Shown here in pieces: positions 9,143 to 18,977 of a DNA stretch of 64,000 nt. Below the pieces are notes generated by a model, which had not been told where the DNA came from, searched no databases, and saw only the letters and a list, made by a program, of their open reading frames with translations. The DNA is from Lachnospiraceae bacterium. Its GTDB lineage: Bacteria > Bacillota > Clostridia > Lachnospirales > Lachnospiraceae. The stretch is taken from the NCBI GenBank assembly GCA_015056735.1, contig SVFT01000001.1, positions 186,001 through 250,000 of the forward strand, read 5' to 3'. How positions within the stretch are numbered: the stretch's first letter is position 1; the number at the start of each line of letters is the position of its first letter. Both the position numbers and the translations under genes were made by a program.

Positions 9143-9597
9143 TGGAAGACAATCTGACGGCATTATCAATCGCAGAACAGAACCTGATATCTAAAGCTAT
9201 CCTGCTATTGATCAACCAGTATCCCGAACTGCCATCCGGTGTGAAAGCATCATGGCAGTATGTAGACGATAAGAATCCTTTGGCAGTGTTTTCCCAGCAG
9301 GGAGCTGTCAAGCTGGTCGAATATCTTTGCATGCCGGGAGAAGATGTTTTTGATGGTCAGTTTCCATTCTTCATCCTGTACAGGTGCAAGCCGACAAGCG
9401 TCGCACAGCGCATGTCAAAGCAGAACATTCTGGACGGACTCGGGGAGTGGATTGAGCATCAGGAATATCCGGCTCTTACTGGTGGCCGTACGATTACTGC
9501 GATCGAAAGGACAACGACAAGCTCCCTTGTGGGGCGTCTGGAAGATGGCAGCGAAGAGTACCAGTGTAACTTTAATCTCACTTACGAAAAGAGGTAA
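9139..9597 (+). CDS. Tail terminator-like minor capsid protein
   Basis: Synteny, and FPFFILYRCKPTSVAQRMSKQNILDGLGEWIE. Confidence 0.6.
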   Translation: MMEDNLTALSIAEQNLISKAILLLINQYPELPSGVKASWQYVDDKNPLAVFSQQGAVKLVEYLCMPGEDVFDGQFPFFILYRCKPTSVAQRMSKQNILDGLGEWIEHQEYPALTGGRTITAIERTTTSSLVGRLEDGSEEYQCNFNLTYEKR

Positions 9598-9603
9598 ACA
9601 ACT

Positions 9604-10071
9604 ATGAAAAGATCATTATTTATGACATTCATGGACACCACTCCGGGCGAATCTACCGCGACATATGCGTTGATCGGTCATGGCGCTACGGAACTGCAGA
9701 TTGCGTACAATCCGCAGACAAAGACAGAGCAGTTCATCAATCAGGACAGCGCTGATACACAGATTACCGGCTATCAGCCGAATGCAGCGGTAACGCTCCA
9801 GGCTAAGAAGGGCGAAGATATCTTCGAGTTCATCAACAACCTGAGAAAGTCTCGCGCGATCGGCGAGGATGCCGAGACAACTATCGTGAACGTGGATGCA
9901 TGGGAAGAAGCATCATCCGGCGCATATCCGGCTGAGAAGCAGAATGTATCCATCCAGATCGATAACTTCGGTGGTCCTGCATCTGATCCTGTTTCCATTG
10001 GATTCACGATCAACTTCAAGGGTGATCCGGTTACCGGAACATTTAACCCGTCCACGAAGGTGTTCACCTAA
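9604..10071 (+). CDS. Major tail tube protein
   Basis: Synteny; beta-rich sequence ending VSIGFTINFKGDPVTGTFNPSTKVFT. Confidence 0.7.
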   Translation: MKRSLFMTFMDTTPGESTATYALIGHGATELQIAYNPQTKTEQFINQDSADTQITGYQPNAAVTLQAKKGEDIFEFINNLRKSRAIGEDAETTIVNVDAWEEASSGAYPAEKQNVSIQIDNFGGPASDPVSIGFTINFKGDPVTGTFNPSTKVFT

Positions 10072-10162
10072 ATATCAGCTGCAAGTCAGATGATATAAAC
10101 ATGCATGGGGAGGTGGCCGCTTCCTTTCTCGGCTGCCTCCTTTTTCAGAAAGGAGCTTACAC

Positions 10163-10570
10163 ATGGAAAGATTAAATCTTAACCGAAAAGTAATTCGAAT
10201 TGAAGTAAATGACGACGGCGATTATATTGAATTGAACTTCGGCGATGCAGATCTGCCGAACAGATTCATGCAGCTGTACAGCAATTTACAGACCAGACTT
10301 GAGAAGTTGAAAGAAGACGCCGCCGCACTTGAGGGCGACGATAAGATAAAAGAGCAGCTGGAGTACTATAGCACAGCGCATAGGGAGATTATGGCTGATA
10401 TCGATAACCTGCTTGGCGAAGGAACCTGTAAGAAAGTGTTTGGTGATATCGTGCCGGATGTTGATCTGGTAAGGGAATTATTTGAACAGCTTATCCCTAT
10501 TATCAATAAATACAGCGCGAAGTTTTCTCCGGTGCAGAAGTATAGCGCACAGAGACAGGGCGCGAAATGA
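10163..10570 (+). CDS. Tail assembly chaperone-like protein
   Basis: Acidic helical protein between tail tube and Gp15/tape measure. Confidence 0.6.
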   Translation: MERLNLNRKVIRIEVNDDGDYIELNFGDADLPNRFMQLYSNLQTRLEKLKEDAAALEGDDKIKEQLEYYSTAHREIMADIDNLLGEGTCKKVFGDIVPDVDLVRELFEQLIPIINKYSAKFSPVQKYSAQRQGAK

Positions 10571-11163
10571 TCAATGCTATGCTGGACGGATACCCGTCAG
10601 ATTTTGAAGGGTACTTGATCCGGACAGACTTTCGGATCGGCATCCAGATAAGCCAGTGCCTCCGAGATGATGAGTATGAAGAGCACGAAAGGGTAGCTAT
10701 CGCGCTGAAGCTACTATATGGCTGTGGGATTCCGGATGATATTGAACAAGCCATGCGCGGTCTTGGTTGGTTCCTTGCCGCCGGAGATCCGAAAGAACCA
10801 GACCCGAAGATGAAGCCGATCGAAGAAGCCGATTCCGATGATGAAGAGGATGATGCGATCTTTGACTTCGATGTTGATTCCGGGAGAATCATTTCAGCGT
10901 TTAGACGGTTCTATAACATCGATCTGACGCATGCCAAAATGCACTGGTTTGAGTTCCTGGGGCTTATGGGTGATCTTGGGGAGTGTGCGTTCAGTAAGAT
11001 CGTAGGGTATCGGAATATGAACCTGTCTGATATTCCGCAAACGCAAAGACAGACATATGCGGAACTGAAAAAGAAATATTCGCTTAGAAAGCAGGAATAC
11101 ACGGAGGAAGAGCAGGAGCGTATCAACGCATTTCTTGCCGAGCTACAAGGGAATACCACTTGA
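10567..11163 (+). CDS. Bacteriophage Gp15-like protein
   Basis: ATGA overlap; INAMLDGYPSDFEGYLIRTDFRIGIQISQCLRDDEY...MHWFEFLGLMGDLGE resembles the Gp15 family. Confidence 0.7.
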   Translation: MINAMLDGYPSDFEGYLIRTDFRIGIQISQCLRDDEYEEHERVAIALKLLYGCGIPDDIEQAMRGLGWFLAAGDPKEPDPKMKPIEEADSDDEEDDAIFDFDVDSGRIISAFRRFYNIDLTHAKMHWFEFLGLMGDLGECAFSKIVGYRNMNLSDIPQTQRQTYAELKKKYSLRKQEYTEEEQERINAFLAELQGNTT

Positions 11164-11200
11164 TATAATCATTCCCATAGGTTATAATAATTTCGAAAAG

Positions 11201-11250
11201 AGAGCCTTGAGCCGGATAGATGAGTACTTACTTATCTGCCGGCTCTTTTT
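11201..11250 (+). terminator. Intrinsic terminator upstream of the tape measure gene with duplicated 5' arm
   Basis: AGAGCCTTGAGCCGGATAGA...TATCTGCCGGCTCTTTTT. Confidence 0.65.
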
Positions 11251-11308
11251 GTTTGGTTACGACAGAGCCAGAGCCTTGAGCCAGAGCCGTATCCATAGGG
11301 AGTAGAGC

Positions 11309-14300
11309 ATGGTCGGATACGATGGATCCATAAGGATCGATACCAAAGTAAATTCACAGGGATTTAACAGGGGCGTTGCATCGATGGAGAAAGGCGTCAA
11401 GGGCCTTACTGCATCTGTTGGGAAGCTTGGGGCGGCTCTCGGTCTTGTGGTCGGCATTGCGGCTCTTGTTAAGATCGGCAAGGAAGCGATCGAACTGGCA
11501 TCCGATCTGACAGAGGTCGATAACGTCGTAAGCAAAGCCTTTGGCAATATGCGCGGTGAAATGGATTCGCTTGCCAACACTGCGATCGAGACTCTCGGTA
11601 TGAGCCGTCTGACGGCATATCAGACTGGCTCCACCTTTATGTCTATGGGCAGGTCCATGCTTGATTCTGCAGAAGACGCGAAGGTCATGGCACTCGAGCT
11701 GACAAAGCTGACGGGTAATATGGCCAGCTTTTACAATAAGAGCCAAGATCTTGTAAGCCTCGCGCTTAAATCGGTCTATACGGGTGAAACAGAGACGCTG
11801 AAGCAATACGGCGTTGTTATGACCGAGGTCAACCTGAAGCAGTTCGCGGCGGAGCAGGGCATTAAGAAGCAGTACTCCGCGATGAGTCAGTCCGAAAAGG
11901 TAATGCTCCGGTACAAGTATGTCATGAACCAGCTTGCGTTTATCGGTGATGACTTCATCGATACACAGGATTCATGGGCGAACCAGACAAGGATCTTATC
12001 AGAACGCTGGAAGGAGCTACTCATTGTTTTGGGTAGCGGTCTTACCAGCATCTTCAGTCCTGTCGTTAAATATCTGAATGATATCATTTCATCCCTTATT
12101 ACGGCAGCGAATACGATCCAAGCGGTGATCAGTCAGCTGTTTGGTGTTGACATGTCCGGCATTTCCCTTTCCGGTACAGCGGATGAGTATGACGGCATTG
12201 CCTCTGGGGCGGAAGCTGCCGCGGATGCTACAGATGACTACGGAAAAGCCGTTGAGAAAGCCGGCAAGAAAGCGAAAGGTGCTCTTGCATCCTTCGATGA
12301 TATTAAGACGCTCCAGCAAGGCTCCGGTGGATCCGGTTCCGCAGGTGGGAGCGGTGCCGGTGCTAATCTCTCCTTTGAACCTATGACAGGCAGTGCGACT
12401 GCGTTCGACGGTATGCGTGATAAGATCGCCAAGCTTGCGAAAGCACTTGAACCGCTTATCAATTCGCTTAAGCGTCTCTGGGATGAGGGCCTTGCTAAGC
12501 TTAAGGACTTCACCTTCGGCACTTTGAGAGATTTTTATAATGATTTCCTTGTTCCGGTCGGCAAGTGGATGCTTGGAACGGGGCTTCCTCGACTTGTAGA
12601 TATTACGAACGATCTGCTTAACGGTATCAACTGGGGTATCCTGCGGGATCGTTTGGATAAGTTCTATAAACTTCTTAAGAATCTGGCGATCCTTACCTTT
12701 GATGCGCTTCTCGACTTCTATGAATATTTCTTGAAGCCTGTTGCGCAGTGGGTGATGAATCGTGCACTTGTGACACTTCTTGAGATTCTTACCGATTTTG
12801 GCAATAAGATTAACTGGAATGCTATCAATAAGGGGCTTGAGGCGTTGTGGAAGGTCTTGAGCAAATTTGTCATTGGTATCGGAGAAGGGCTAATTGGATT
12901 CTTCAAAACTATGTATACCTTCTTAAGCCCTGCGATCGCGGGAATAATCAATACCATCGCGGAGGCATTTAAAGCATTGTTTGAGGCTCTTGATAGTCTT
13001 CCTGTAGGTGTTATCGAGGCTGTTGGCGGTGCCCTTGGCGGAATGCTAGGAGTATTTATCACGTATGAAGCGGCAGGCGCGATTATGACGGTATTATCTT
13101 CCGCATGGAGCACTCTTGCTGCAGCTCTTAACGCAGGTCTTACTGCGTTGTCTGCGCACCCTATGCTTGCGATTGCAGCTGGCATCGGGGCGATCATAGG
13201 CGCGGTTAGCGCATACTCTGAAGCCGTTCACGAAGCTTCACCGATCGGGATCCTTGAGAAGGAAGTATCCGAGGCAGCTGCCACATTAAGTAATGCCTGC
13301 AGGGACATAAACAATGTGTTGAGTGATAATTCATGGGCAACAGCCGGGGAGGCTGATGCGAAATATATCAGTGATCTGGCAGACAAGTACTTTGAGCTCA
13401 AAGAGAAAAAGAATAAGAGCAATGAAGAGACTGCACGAATGAAACAGCTTGGAAACGAGCTTGTACAGTCTTTGCCGGAGCTCCAGAGTTTTTATGATTC
13501 TGAGACGGGGCTTATCAATACGACACGTCAGGCAGTTACTGACTTAATCAATGAAAGACTTCGCGAAGCAAAAATGTCCGCGGCTGAGGGTGAATATAAA
13601 AAGGTATACCAGGAACAGATCGAGCTGATCCAGAACAACAAAGATGCCCTCGCAAAATTCAATAAATTGAAAGAGGAAGAAGCACCTCTTGCTGATGAAG
13701 CGGCGGCTGCGACAGCTCGATATAACAAAGCACGTGACGAATACAACAAGAAGATCGCAGAAGGCGCAGATGACTATCTGATTTATCTGTCTAATATGCG
13801 TGACGCAAAGGTCGAGATGGATGAAGCGAACAGAGCGCTTTCCGAGATGCATAACACAGACGCCTGGAAAGACATGCAGAGTTCGCTTGAGGATTATACG
13901 TCATCGATGGACGCCTGCGGAGACAAACTGAAAACTCTGAAAGACTTCATGGGCGATGTTCAGAAATCAACTTCTGAACTTCCCGGATATGCGAAGGAAG
14001 TTGAGAAAGCATATGAACTTGCCGGATCATCCGCGGAAGAAGCAACGAAGAAGGCTAAAGCCGCGCTTGATATTGCACAGGAGGACGCGGCTCAATCCGG
14101 ACAGGCATACGGCGAGAAGTTCGGCGGAGGTATCAACAGCGAAGCTGCTTCGGCAAAGATCACGAGCAGTGCTTCTGATGCTGCCAATAAGGCGACGGCA
14201 GCTCTTTCCGATGAATCAGTTAAAACAGCAGCAGCTGACGGTGGAAAAGCAGTTCTTGATTCTTTCACAACAGGCCTGTCGGATCCGGCGAAGATCGAAG

Positions 14301-14995
14301 AGAGCCAGGGCGCACTTGATGGCTGGATTGAACTGGTACGGGAGAAGTTTTCTGAAGATACCTGGGGCGAAATCTTTGCCGGCATGACAACATCCATGTC
14401 AGACGCGATCACGGAGATGCTGGAAGACTGGGAGACACGTGTCGGCGATTGGTTTGACAACACAGTAAGCCTCAAGATGTTCGGTGAACAGACGTGGACT
14501 ACATTCGGACAGAATATGCGTACCGGAATGGTCACCGGCTTTAAGGCCATTGTGTCTGAGATCGGCGGGATTATCAATAAAGTGATCGATATCTTCAATA
14601 AGGCGCTTGCGAATATCGAGGACTCGATCAATGATCTGGTGAAGCAGTTCAATAAGATCGCTAGAGAGCTTGGAGCCAGCACGCTTGATCCGGTTCACGC
14701 AAAGCCTATCAGCGGCGTTTCGATCCCGAAGCTGGCGAAGGGTGCGATCCTTGAAGCTAATCATCCGTTCCTTGCAATCCTAGGCGATCAGACGCAGGGC
14801 CGCAACGTAGAAGCACCTGCGGATCTGATCAAGCAGATGGTCAAGGAAGGGCTTTCCGAGATGAATCGTTCTTCTCAGATGCCGACAAGCATTAACCTGT
14901 ATCTTGATAGTGAGAAGGTCGCGGAAATGACGCTTCCCGGACTTTTATCCGAGATGAACCGGCAGGGCTTTGATCTTGAGCCGATAGGAGGCTGA
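11309..14995 (+). CDS. Tail tape measure protein (1228 aa)
   Basis: Longest phage ORF; TMP-like N-terminus, hydrophobic segments, Gly/Ser linker GGSGSAGGSGAG. Confidence 0.9.
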   Translation: MVGYDGSIRIDTKVNSQGFNRGVASMEKGVKGLTASVGKLGAALGLVVGIAALVKIGKEAIELASDLTEVDNVVSKAFGNMRGEMDSLANTAIETLGMSRLTAYQTGSTFMSMGRSMLDSAEDAKVMALELTKLTGNMASFYNKSQDLVSLALKSVYTGETETLKQYGVVMTEVNLKQFAAEQGIKKQYSAMSQSEKVMLRYKYVMNQLAFIGDDFIDTQDSWANQTRILSERWKELLIVLGSGLTSIFSPVVKYLNDIISSLITAANTIQAVISQLFGVDMSGISLSGTADEYDGIASGAEAAADATDDYGKAVEKAGKKAKGALASFDDIKTLQQGSGGSGSAGGSGAGANLSFEPMTGSATAFDGMRDKIAKLAKALEPLINSLKRLWDEGLAKLKDFTFGTLRDFYNDFLVPVGKWMLGTGLPRLVDITNDLLNGINWGILRDRLDKFYKLLKNLAILTFDALLDFYEYFLKPVAQWVMNRALVTLLEILTDFGNKINWNAINKGLEALWKVLSKFVIGIGEGLIGFFKTMYTFLSPAIAGIINTIAEAFKALFEALDSLPVGVIEAVGGALGGMLGVFITYEAAGAIMTVLSSAWSTLAAALNAGLTALSAHPMLAIAAGIGAIIGAVSAYSEAVHEASPIGILEKEVSEAAATLSNACRDINNVLSDNSWATAGEADAKYISDLADKYFELKEKKNKSNEETARMKQLGNELVQSLPELQSFYDSETGLINTTRQAVTDLINERLREAKMSAAEGEYKKVYQEQIELIQNNKDALAKFNKLKEEEAPLADEAAAATARYNKARDEYNKKIAEGADDYLIYLSNMRDAKVEMDEANRALSEMHNTDAWKDMQSSLEDYTSSMDACGDKLKTLKDFMGDVQKSTSELPGYAKEVEKAYELAGSSAEEATKKAKAALDIAQEDAAQSGQAYGEKFGGGINSEAASAKITSSASDAANKATAALSDESVKTAAADGGKAVLDSFTTGLSDPAKIEESQGALDGWIELVREKFSEDTWGEIFAGMTTSMSDAITEMLEDWETRVGDWFDNTVSLKMFGEQTWTTFGQNMRTGMVTGFKAIVSEIGGIINKVIDIFNKALANIEDSINDLVKQFNKIARELGASTLDPVHAKPISGVSIPKLAKGAILEANHPFLAILGDQTQGRNVEAPADLIKQMVKEGLSEMNRSSQMPTSINLYLDSEKVAEMTLPGLLSEMNRQGFDLEPIGG

Positions 14996-14996
14996 T

Positions 14997-15392
14997 ATGA
15001 CAGGTGTATATAACCAGGGCATTTATATTGATGGCGAGTTCTTTAATGTGCCGATCGTATCCATTCAGCGCACGGCAGAACTGCTCGATAAAGTTGCAAA
15101 ACGATCCGAGAAAGGTGATTTGTATCGTGAACTGATCGGAACATATTACAACTATCAGATGGCATTCGGGACCATCAATGATGTGGCCGCATACAAGCGT
15201 CTCTGGGATAAGCTTACCGAGCCGAAAGAGTTCCATGAGATTAAACTTCCGGAGAATGATGGCATGACAGAGTTTACCGGATACATTTCAAGTGTATCTG
15301 ATACGGTACAACGGATTTTTCCTAACCGTGTAACATATACAGGGCTTACTTGTAAGATGACGGCAAAGGAGCCGAACAGAAGACCCAGCTAG
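14997..15392 (+). CDS. Phage tail structural protein
   Basis: Synteny between tape measure and tail/baseplate genes. Confidence 0.55.
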   Translation: MTGVYNQGIYIDGEFFNVPIVSIQRTAELLDKVAKRSEKGDLYRELIGTYYNYQMAFGTINDVAAYKRLWDKLTEPKEFHEIKLPENDGMTEFTGYISSVSDTVQRIFPNRVTYTGLTCKMTAKEPNRRPS

Positions 15393-15400
15393 GAGAGCAT

Positions 15401-17125
15401 ATGCGTACAGAGTTTAGAGCAGAATACGATCTGATCGATATAACCGCCGCGACGGATGCTGATGAGAGCACCTCAAGCAATCAGAGCTTCGGGGATATTT
15501 CTGCTCTTTCCGAAGGTATTACTTCCGGTGATTACGGGACGCTTGAGACGGACTATTTTCTTCTGGATGGATCCTATCCGGAACTTCCGGATGCTCCGGC
15601 TGATCAGGTGTTTTTCTCTTCAGTGCAATCCGGATCAACAGGAGCCTTTGTAACAGATCCGCAGATCATGATCGAATTTGACAATAATCATACCAGCGCC
15701 GGATTGACCTTCCATTTTATCGGGGACCATCCGCTTGAGATGACGATCATCTGGTATACACTCGATAACATTCCGATCGCAACGAAGTCCTTCGAGATTG
15801 ACAGCAATGATTACTTCGCGAGCAACCAGGTTGAGAACTATGGCAAGATCGTGATCACCTTTACAAAAGCTGAGCCGTACCGAAATGTTAAGCTCAGATA
15901 TCTTGAATATGGTCTCCACCTGATCATCGGTGAAAGCGGCCTGCAGGTAAGCTCGGCAAGCCTCGTAGAAGAAGCTAACCCGATATCTGATAAGATCGCC
16001 ATTAATAAGCTTGATATGAGCGTACTGGACGAGCAGGACACGTTTAACGTCGGAAATATCGCCGGACTCCACAAAGTCCTTCAGAGCGGGCAGAAATGCG
16101 CCGCGTATGAGACTGTGGACGGCACAGATCAGCTCCTTGGCAAGTTTTATCTGAACACGTATAAGACTGATGATAATGTCACGAAAATGACGTGCCAGGA
16201 TATCAAGGGTCTTCTTGATAACTTCACCTTCAGACAGGGCGCAGTATATGACGGCACGACAACAGCCGGAGTGGTACTTGATCAGGTGATGACGGCAGCG
16301 GGTATTACGAATTATTCGGTGGCCGCGGATGTAAGGTCAATCCCTTTATTTGGCTGGCTGAAAAACCAGTCCTGCAGAAAGGTTCTCCGAGAGATCCTGT
16401 TTGCCTGCGGAGCTGTAGCGGACACATCCAGAGACGATAAGATCAACATCTTCCTTCCGGATAGAATCATCCGGAGTAATGTGAAGCGCTCGCGGAAGTT
16501 TTCTACAAGCGTATCAACAAATGAATATATCTCGGATGTGACGATTAAGTACAGCAATTATAATCTCGCATCAGCTGCCTCGCAGATTCTGAAGGGAGAG
16601 TATCAGCCCGGAACGTACACGGTGGATCTGCAAAGTCCTGCATCAGATATGACAGCTACTGGTGCGACGATTACGGCGCAGACGAACAACTACGTGACGT
16701 TTACTGTAGCAACAGCCGGTGAAGTTGTGATATCCGGGAAGAAATACACGAAGGAGGATGTCAGTGTTACAGCTTCCATCGAACACATCGCCGGAGGAGC
16801 CGTACGAAAGACCAAGTCGTTCACATGTACGTGCCTGGATGGTGAGAGAGCACTACAAAGGGCGCAGGCGATCCTTGACTATTATCAGCTGCAGCTTGGC
16901 TTAAAGATCTCCTGTCTTAACGAAGGAGAGGCACCGACCAAGTGGGCGCTCGTGGATAACACGGACCAGGAATATGTCAATTACGTTGCCGGAGCTGAGA
17001 AGGTGTCAACGGATTTAACGGGCGGATTTGTAAGTAATGTTGAAATGCGAGGCTACTACGATGTGAATGCGGCATATGATTACATGCCGGAGATCTATGG
17101 TAATGACGGAATAGGAGATCTGTAA
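15401..17125 (+). CDS. Phage tail / baseplate protein
   Basis: 574 aa; DGTTTAGVVLDQVMTAAGI...SCRKVLREILFACGAVADTSRDDKINIF resembles siphovirus tail-associated structural proteins. Confidence 0.65.
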   Translation: MRTEFRAEYDLIDITAATDADESTSSNQSFGDISALSEGITSGDYGTLETDYFLLDGSYPELPDAPADQVFFSSVQSGSTGAFVTDPQIMIEFDNNHTSAGLTFHFIGDHPLEMTIIWYTLDNIPIATKSFEIDSNDYFASNQVENYGKIVITFTKAEPYRNVKLRYLEYGLHLIIGESGLQVSSASLVEEANPISDKIAINKLDMSVLDEQDTFNVGNIAGLHKVLQSGQKCAAYETVDGTDQLLGKFYLNTYKTDDNVTKMTCQDIKGLLDNFTFRQGAVYDGTTTAGVVLDQVMTAAGITNYSVAADVRSIPLFGWLKNQSCRKVLREILFACGAVADTSRDDKINIFLPDRIIRSNVKRSRKFSTSVSTNEYISDVTIKYSNYNLASAASQILKGEYQPGTYTVDLQSPASDMTATGATITAQTNNYVTFTVATAGEVVISGKKYTKEDVSVTASIEHIAGGAVRKTKSFTCTCLDGERALQRAQAILDYYQLQLGLKISCLNEGEAPTKWALVDNTDQEYVNYVAGAEKVSTDLTGGFVSNVEMRGYYDVNAAYDYMPEIYGNDGIGDL

Positions 17126-17517
17126 TGGATTTTGTATATGACAGAACACAGGCTGATATCGATAACCGAACTGCAAAGGGCTTCCTGAATGCAGTAGACC
17201 TTAACCGTGTGGAGAATAATATTGACGTGATATCCGGGAAGCTGGCACTTCCGTTTACCAAGAAGATTTGGGCACGAACAGGGTTGCCGCGGGTGGCAGA
17301 CTTTACGAGAATCCGAAACGGTGTGAATGCGATCAGAGAAGGATATGGGCACTACAGTGACACTCCTGCGACGCCTTCGCAGCCGCTGAACACTTATCAG
17401 AAGTGGAACGACGTGGAGAGGATCCTCCATGATGTAAATGAAGTATACGACAGATCCATGGGAGCGTTAAATTATTGCGGTGAAGTACTCGCCGGGGAAG
17501 GAATAGGTACATTATAA
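17125..17517 (+). CDS. Tail fibre-associated protein
   Basis: TAATG coupling on both sides; MDFVYDRTQADIDNRTAKGFLNAVDLNRVENNI. Confidence 0.5.
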   Translation: MDFVYDRTQADIDNRTAKGFLNAVDLNRVENNIDVISGKLALPFTKKIWARTGLPRVADFTRIRNGVNAIREGYGHYSDTPATPSQPLNTYQKWNDVERILHDVNEVYDRSMGALNYCGEVLAGEGIGTL

Positions 17518-18062
17518 TGGCTTTTATCACGAAGGAATGGAAAGACAGGATCGTAGAATACGCAGGGCGCAGGAAGCTGGTCAATGTATCCGATCAGAGC
17601 GAGATGATCGTAGATGTAACCAGGAACGAGGGCACCGTATCGCAGGCCGGTGATGCATTCAGTGCGGCCAACATGAACGATCTGGAGCAGAGAGTGGCAG
17701 ATGAGTTTAGCACGATTTCTGAAAATTTAAACGTCATCCAAGGTGATATAGATGCAATCGTTCCTACCTTTTACAACGAAGTCTCTGTATCATCTGTTTT
17801 TCCTTTTACGGCACCTCACACGGGCGTAATTTGCGTTACAATATATCCACAATCCGACGCTACTCTGTATTTAAACCTTGCGTTGTACGATGCAAATAAT
17901 ACAGTTGTTTTAGGAGAAGCGTTAGATATTTGGGGAGGAAATGGAGGCGCACAAAATACGGCTTCTTGTGTTGTTCCTAAAGGCTATACATTAAAAATCA
18001 TAAGAGGGCCTTCTAACATAGCACACATCTGTGCGTCTTTTACTCCGCTAAAGAACGATTAA
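17517..18062 (+). CDS. Tail fibre / receptor-binding protein, expressed orientation (variant A C-terminus)
   Basis: Conserved N-terminal part (AFSAANMNDLEQRVADEFSTISENLN) followed by a beta-rich C-terminal domain. Confidence 0.65.
   Translation: MAFITKEWKDRIVEYAGRRKLVNVSDQSEMIVDVTRNEGTVSQAGDAFSAANMNDLEQRVADEFSTISENLNVIQGDIDAIVPTFYNEVSVSSVFPFTAPHTGVICVTIYPQSDATLYLNLALYDANNTVVLGEALDIWGGNGGAQNTASCVVPKGYTLKIIRGPSNIAHICASFTPLKND
17717..17731 (+). repeat. 15-bp inverted repeat, left copy (TTCTGAAAATTTAAA)
   Basis: Exact reverse complement at 18483-18497; encodes SENLN/K in the same reading frame in both cassettes. Confidence 0.75.
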
Positions 18063-18544
18063 ACAGTATCTCTATACCCAACAACCCAAAGATTTGTTGT
18101 ATTTGAAGCAGAATAACAAGTTATAGTGCTTCCACTTCTACAATTTTTAACGTATAAGCATTGATTATTTGACGGGTTAGACGATTCTGTGTTGTTTGCA
18201 ATCCAAACATTGGGATTCGATGATGTTAATAAAACCGAACTGTCAGCATCAATATTTGATGCGTCTGTGATTGACAAATCCGAATTTCCCGTAAAAATAA
18301 GCAATTCTTTTGCTACGGGTAAATTGCGGACAAGCCCGCTTCCTCTTGATTGGTATATTAACGTGCCACATATCCAAGTATGTTTCGACGGGTCGAAACC
18401 ACTAAAAAAATCGTGCCATTCGCTTCCTCCGTCGAGTGAATATTGGGCTATTCCTTGCGAGTTTTCACGGAACGAAAAGCCATTTAAATTTTCAGAAGCC
18501 GGTCTTAAAATAATTGCCCGCCCGGCACGGGTATTGTATAATCA
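18059..18544 (-). pseudogene. Silent receptor-binding C-terminal cassette (variant B) without a plausible own start
   Basis: Minus-strand open frame from 18541 to 18059, bounded upstream by a stop at 18542-18544: ...RPASENLNGFSFRENSQGIAQYSLDGGSEWHDFFSG...NTTNLWVVGYRDTV. Stop codon overlaps the variant A stop within TTAA. Confidence 0.7.
18483..18497 (-). repeat. 15-bp inverted repeat, right copy
   Basis: TTTAAATTTTCAGAA on the plus strand, reverse complement of 17717-17731. Confidence 0.75.
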
Positions 18545-18555
18545 GAAGTGAAAAC

Positions 18556-18617
18556 AGAGCCTTTGAGCCAATAAAGAGAAATGGATTTAACGTCCTTTCC
18601 TTTATTGGCTCTTTTTT
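18556..18617 (+). terminator. Intrinsic terminator after the tail-fibre region with duplicated 5' arm
   Basis: AGAGCCTTTGAGCC; 12-bp stem GAGCCAATAAAG/CTTTATTGGCTC followed by TTTTTT. Confidence 0.75.
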
Positions 18618-18653
18618 ATTACAAAAAAATTATTACCTGAAGGGAGAATGCTT

Positions 18654-18968
18654 ATGGAAGCAATCATATCAGCCGGCATCGCAGCGGCCGCAGCTATCAT
18701 TGTCGGATTGTTGAACACACGATCAATGACCAACAAAACGATGCAAATGAACAAGGAAACCATCACGGAGATCCTGCATCAACAGGAGCTTCACCAGCAA
18801 GAGGTCAATGCGGCGCATCAGCAAACGATTGCTCTCATTGAATATAAGATCGACGCACTCACAAAGGAAGTCCGTGAGCACAACAATTTTGCCAGACGGA
18901 TGCCGATTGTTGAGGAGCGGATCGAAGTTATTAACCACAGGATCGAAGATCTGGAAAAAGCAGAATAG
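18654..18968 (+). CDS. Holin-associated / hemolysin XhlA-like protein
   Basis: N-terminal TM segment and a coiled coil, located in the lysis module. Confidence 0.5.
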   Translation: MEAIISAGIAAAAAIIVGLLNTRSMTNKTMQMNKETITEILHQQELHQQEVNAAHQQTIALIEYKIDALTKEVREHNNFARRMPIVEERIEVINHRIEDLEKAE

Positions 18969-18977
18969 GAGGGAAAC

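Noticed and set aside
10075-10150. Programmed frameshift between tail chaperone genes
   Set aside because: The gap contains a hairpin-like GGAGG...CCTCC and a fresh RBS before 10163, and 10163/10567 are coupled by a simple ATGA overlap; no slippery heptamer convincingly placed.
17517-18062. Diversity-generating retroelement as the explanation for tail-fibre variability
   Set aside because: No RT or template/variable repeat pair seen; the tail-to-tail cassettes with inverted repeats fit inversion better.
18189-18551. 120-aa plus-strand ORF in the tail-fibre region
   Set aside because: Antisense to the silent fibre cassette, whose minus-strand translation is far more protein-like and shares SENLN with the active gene.
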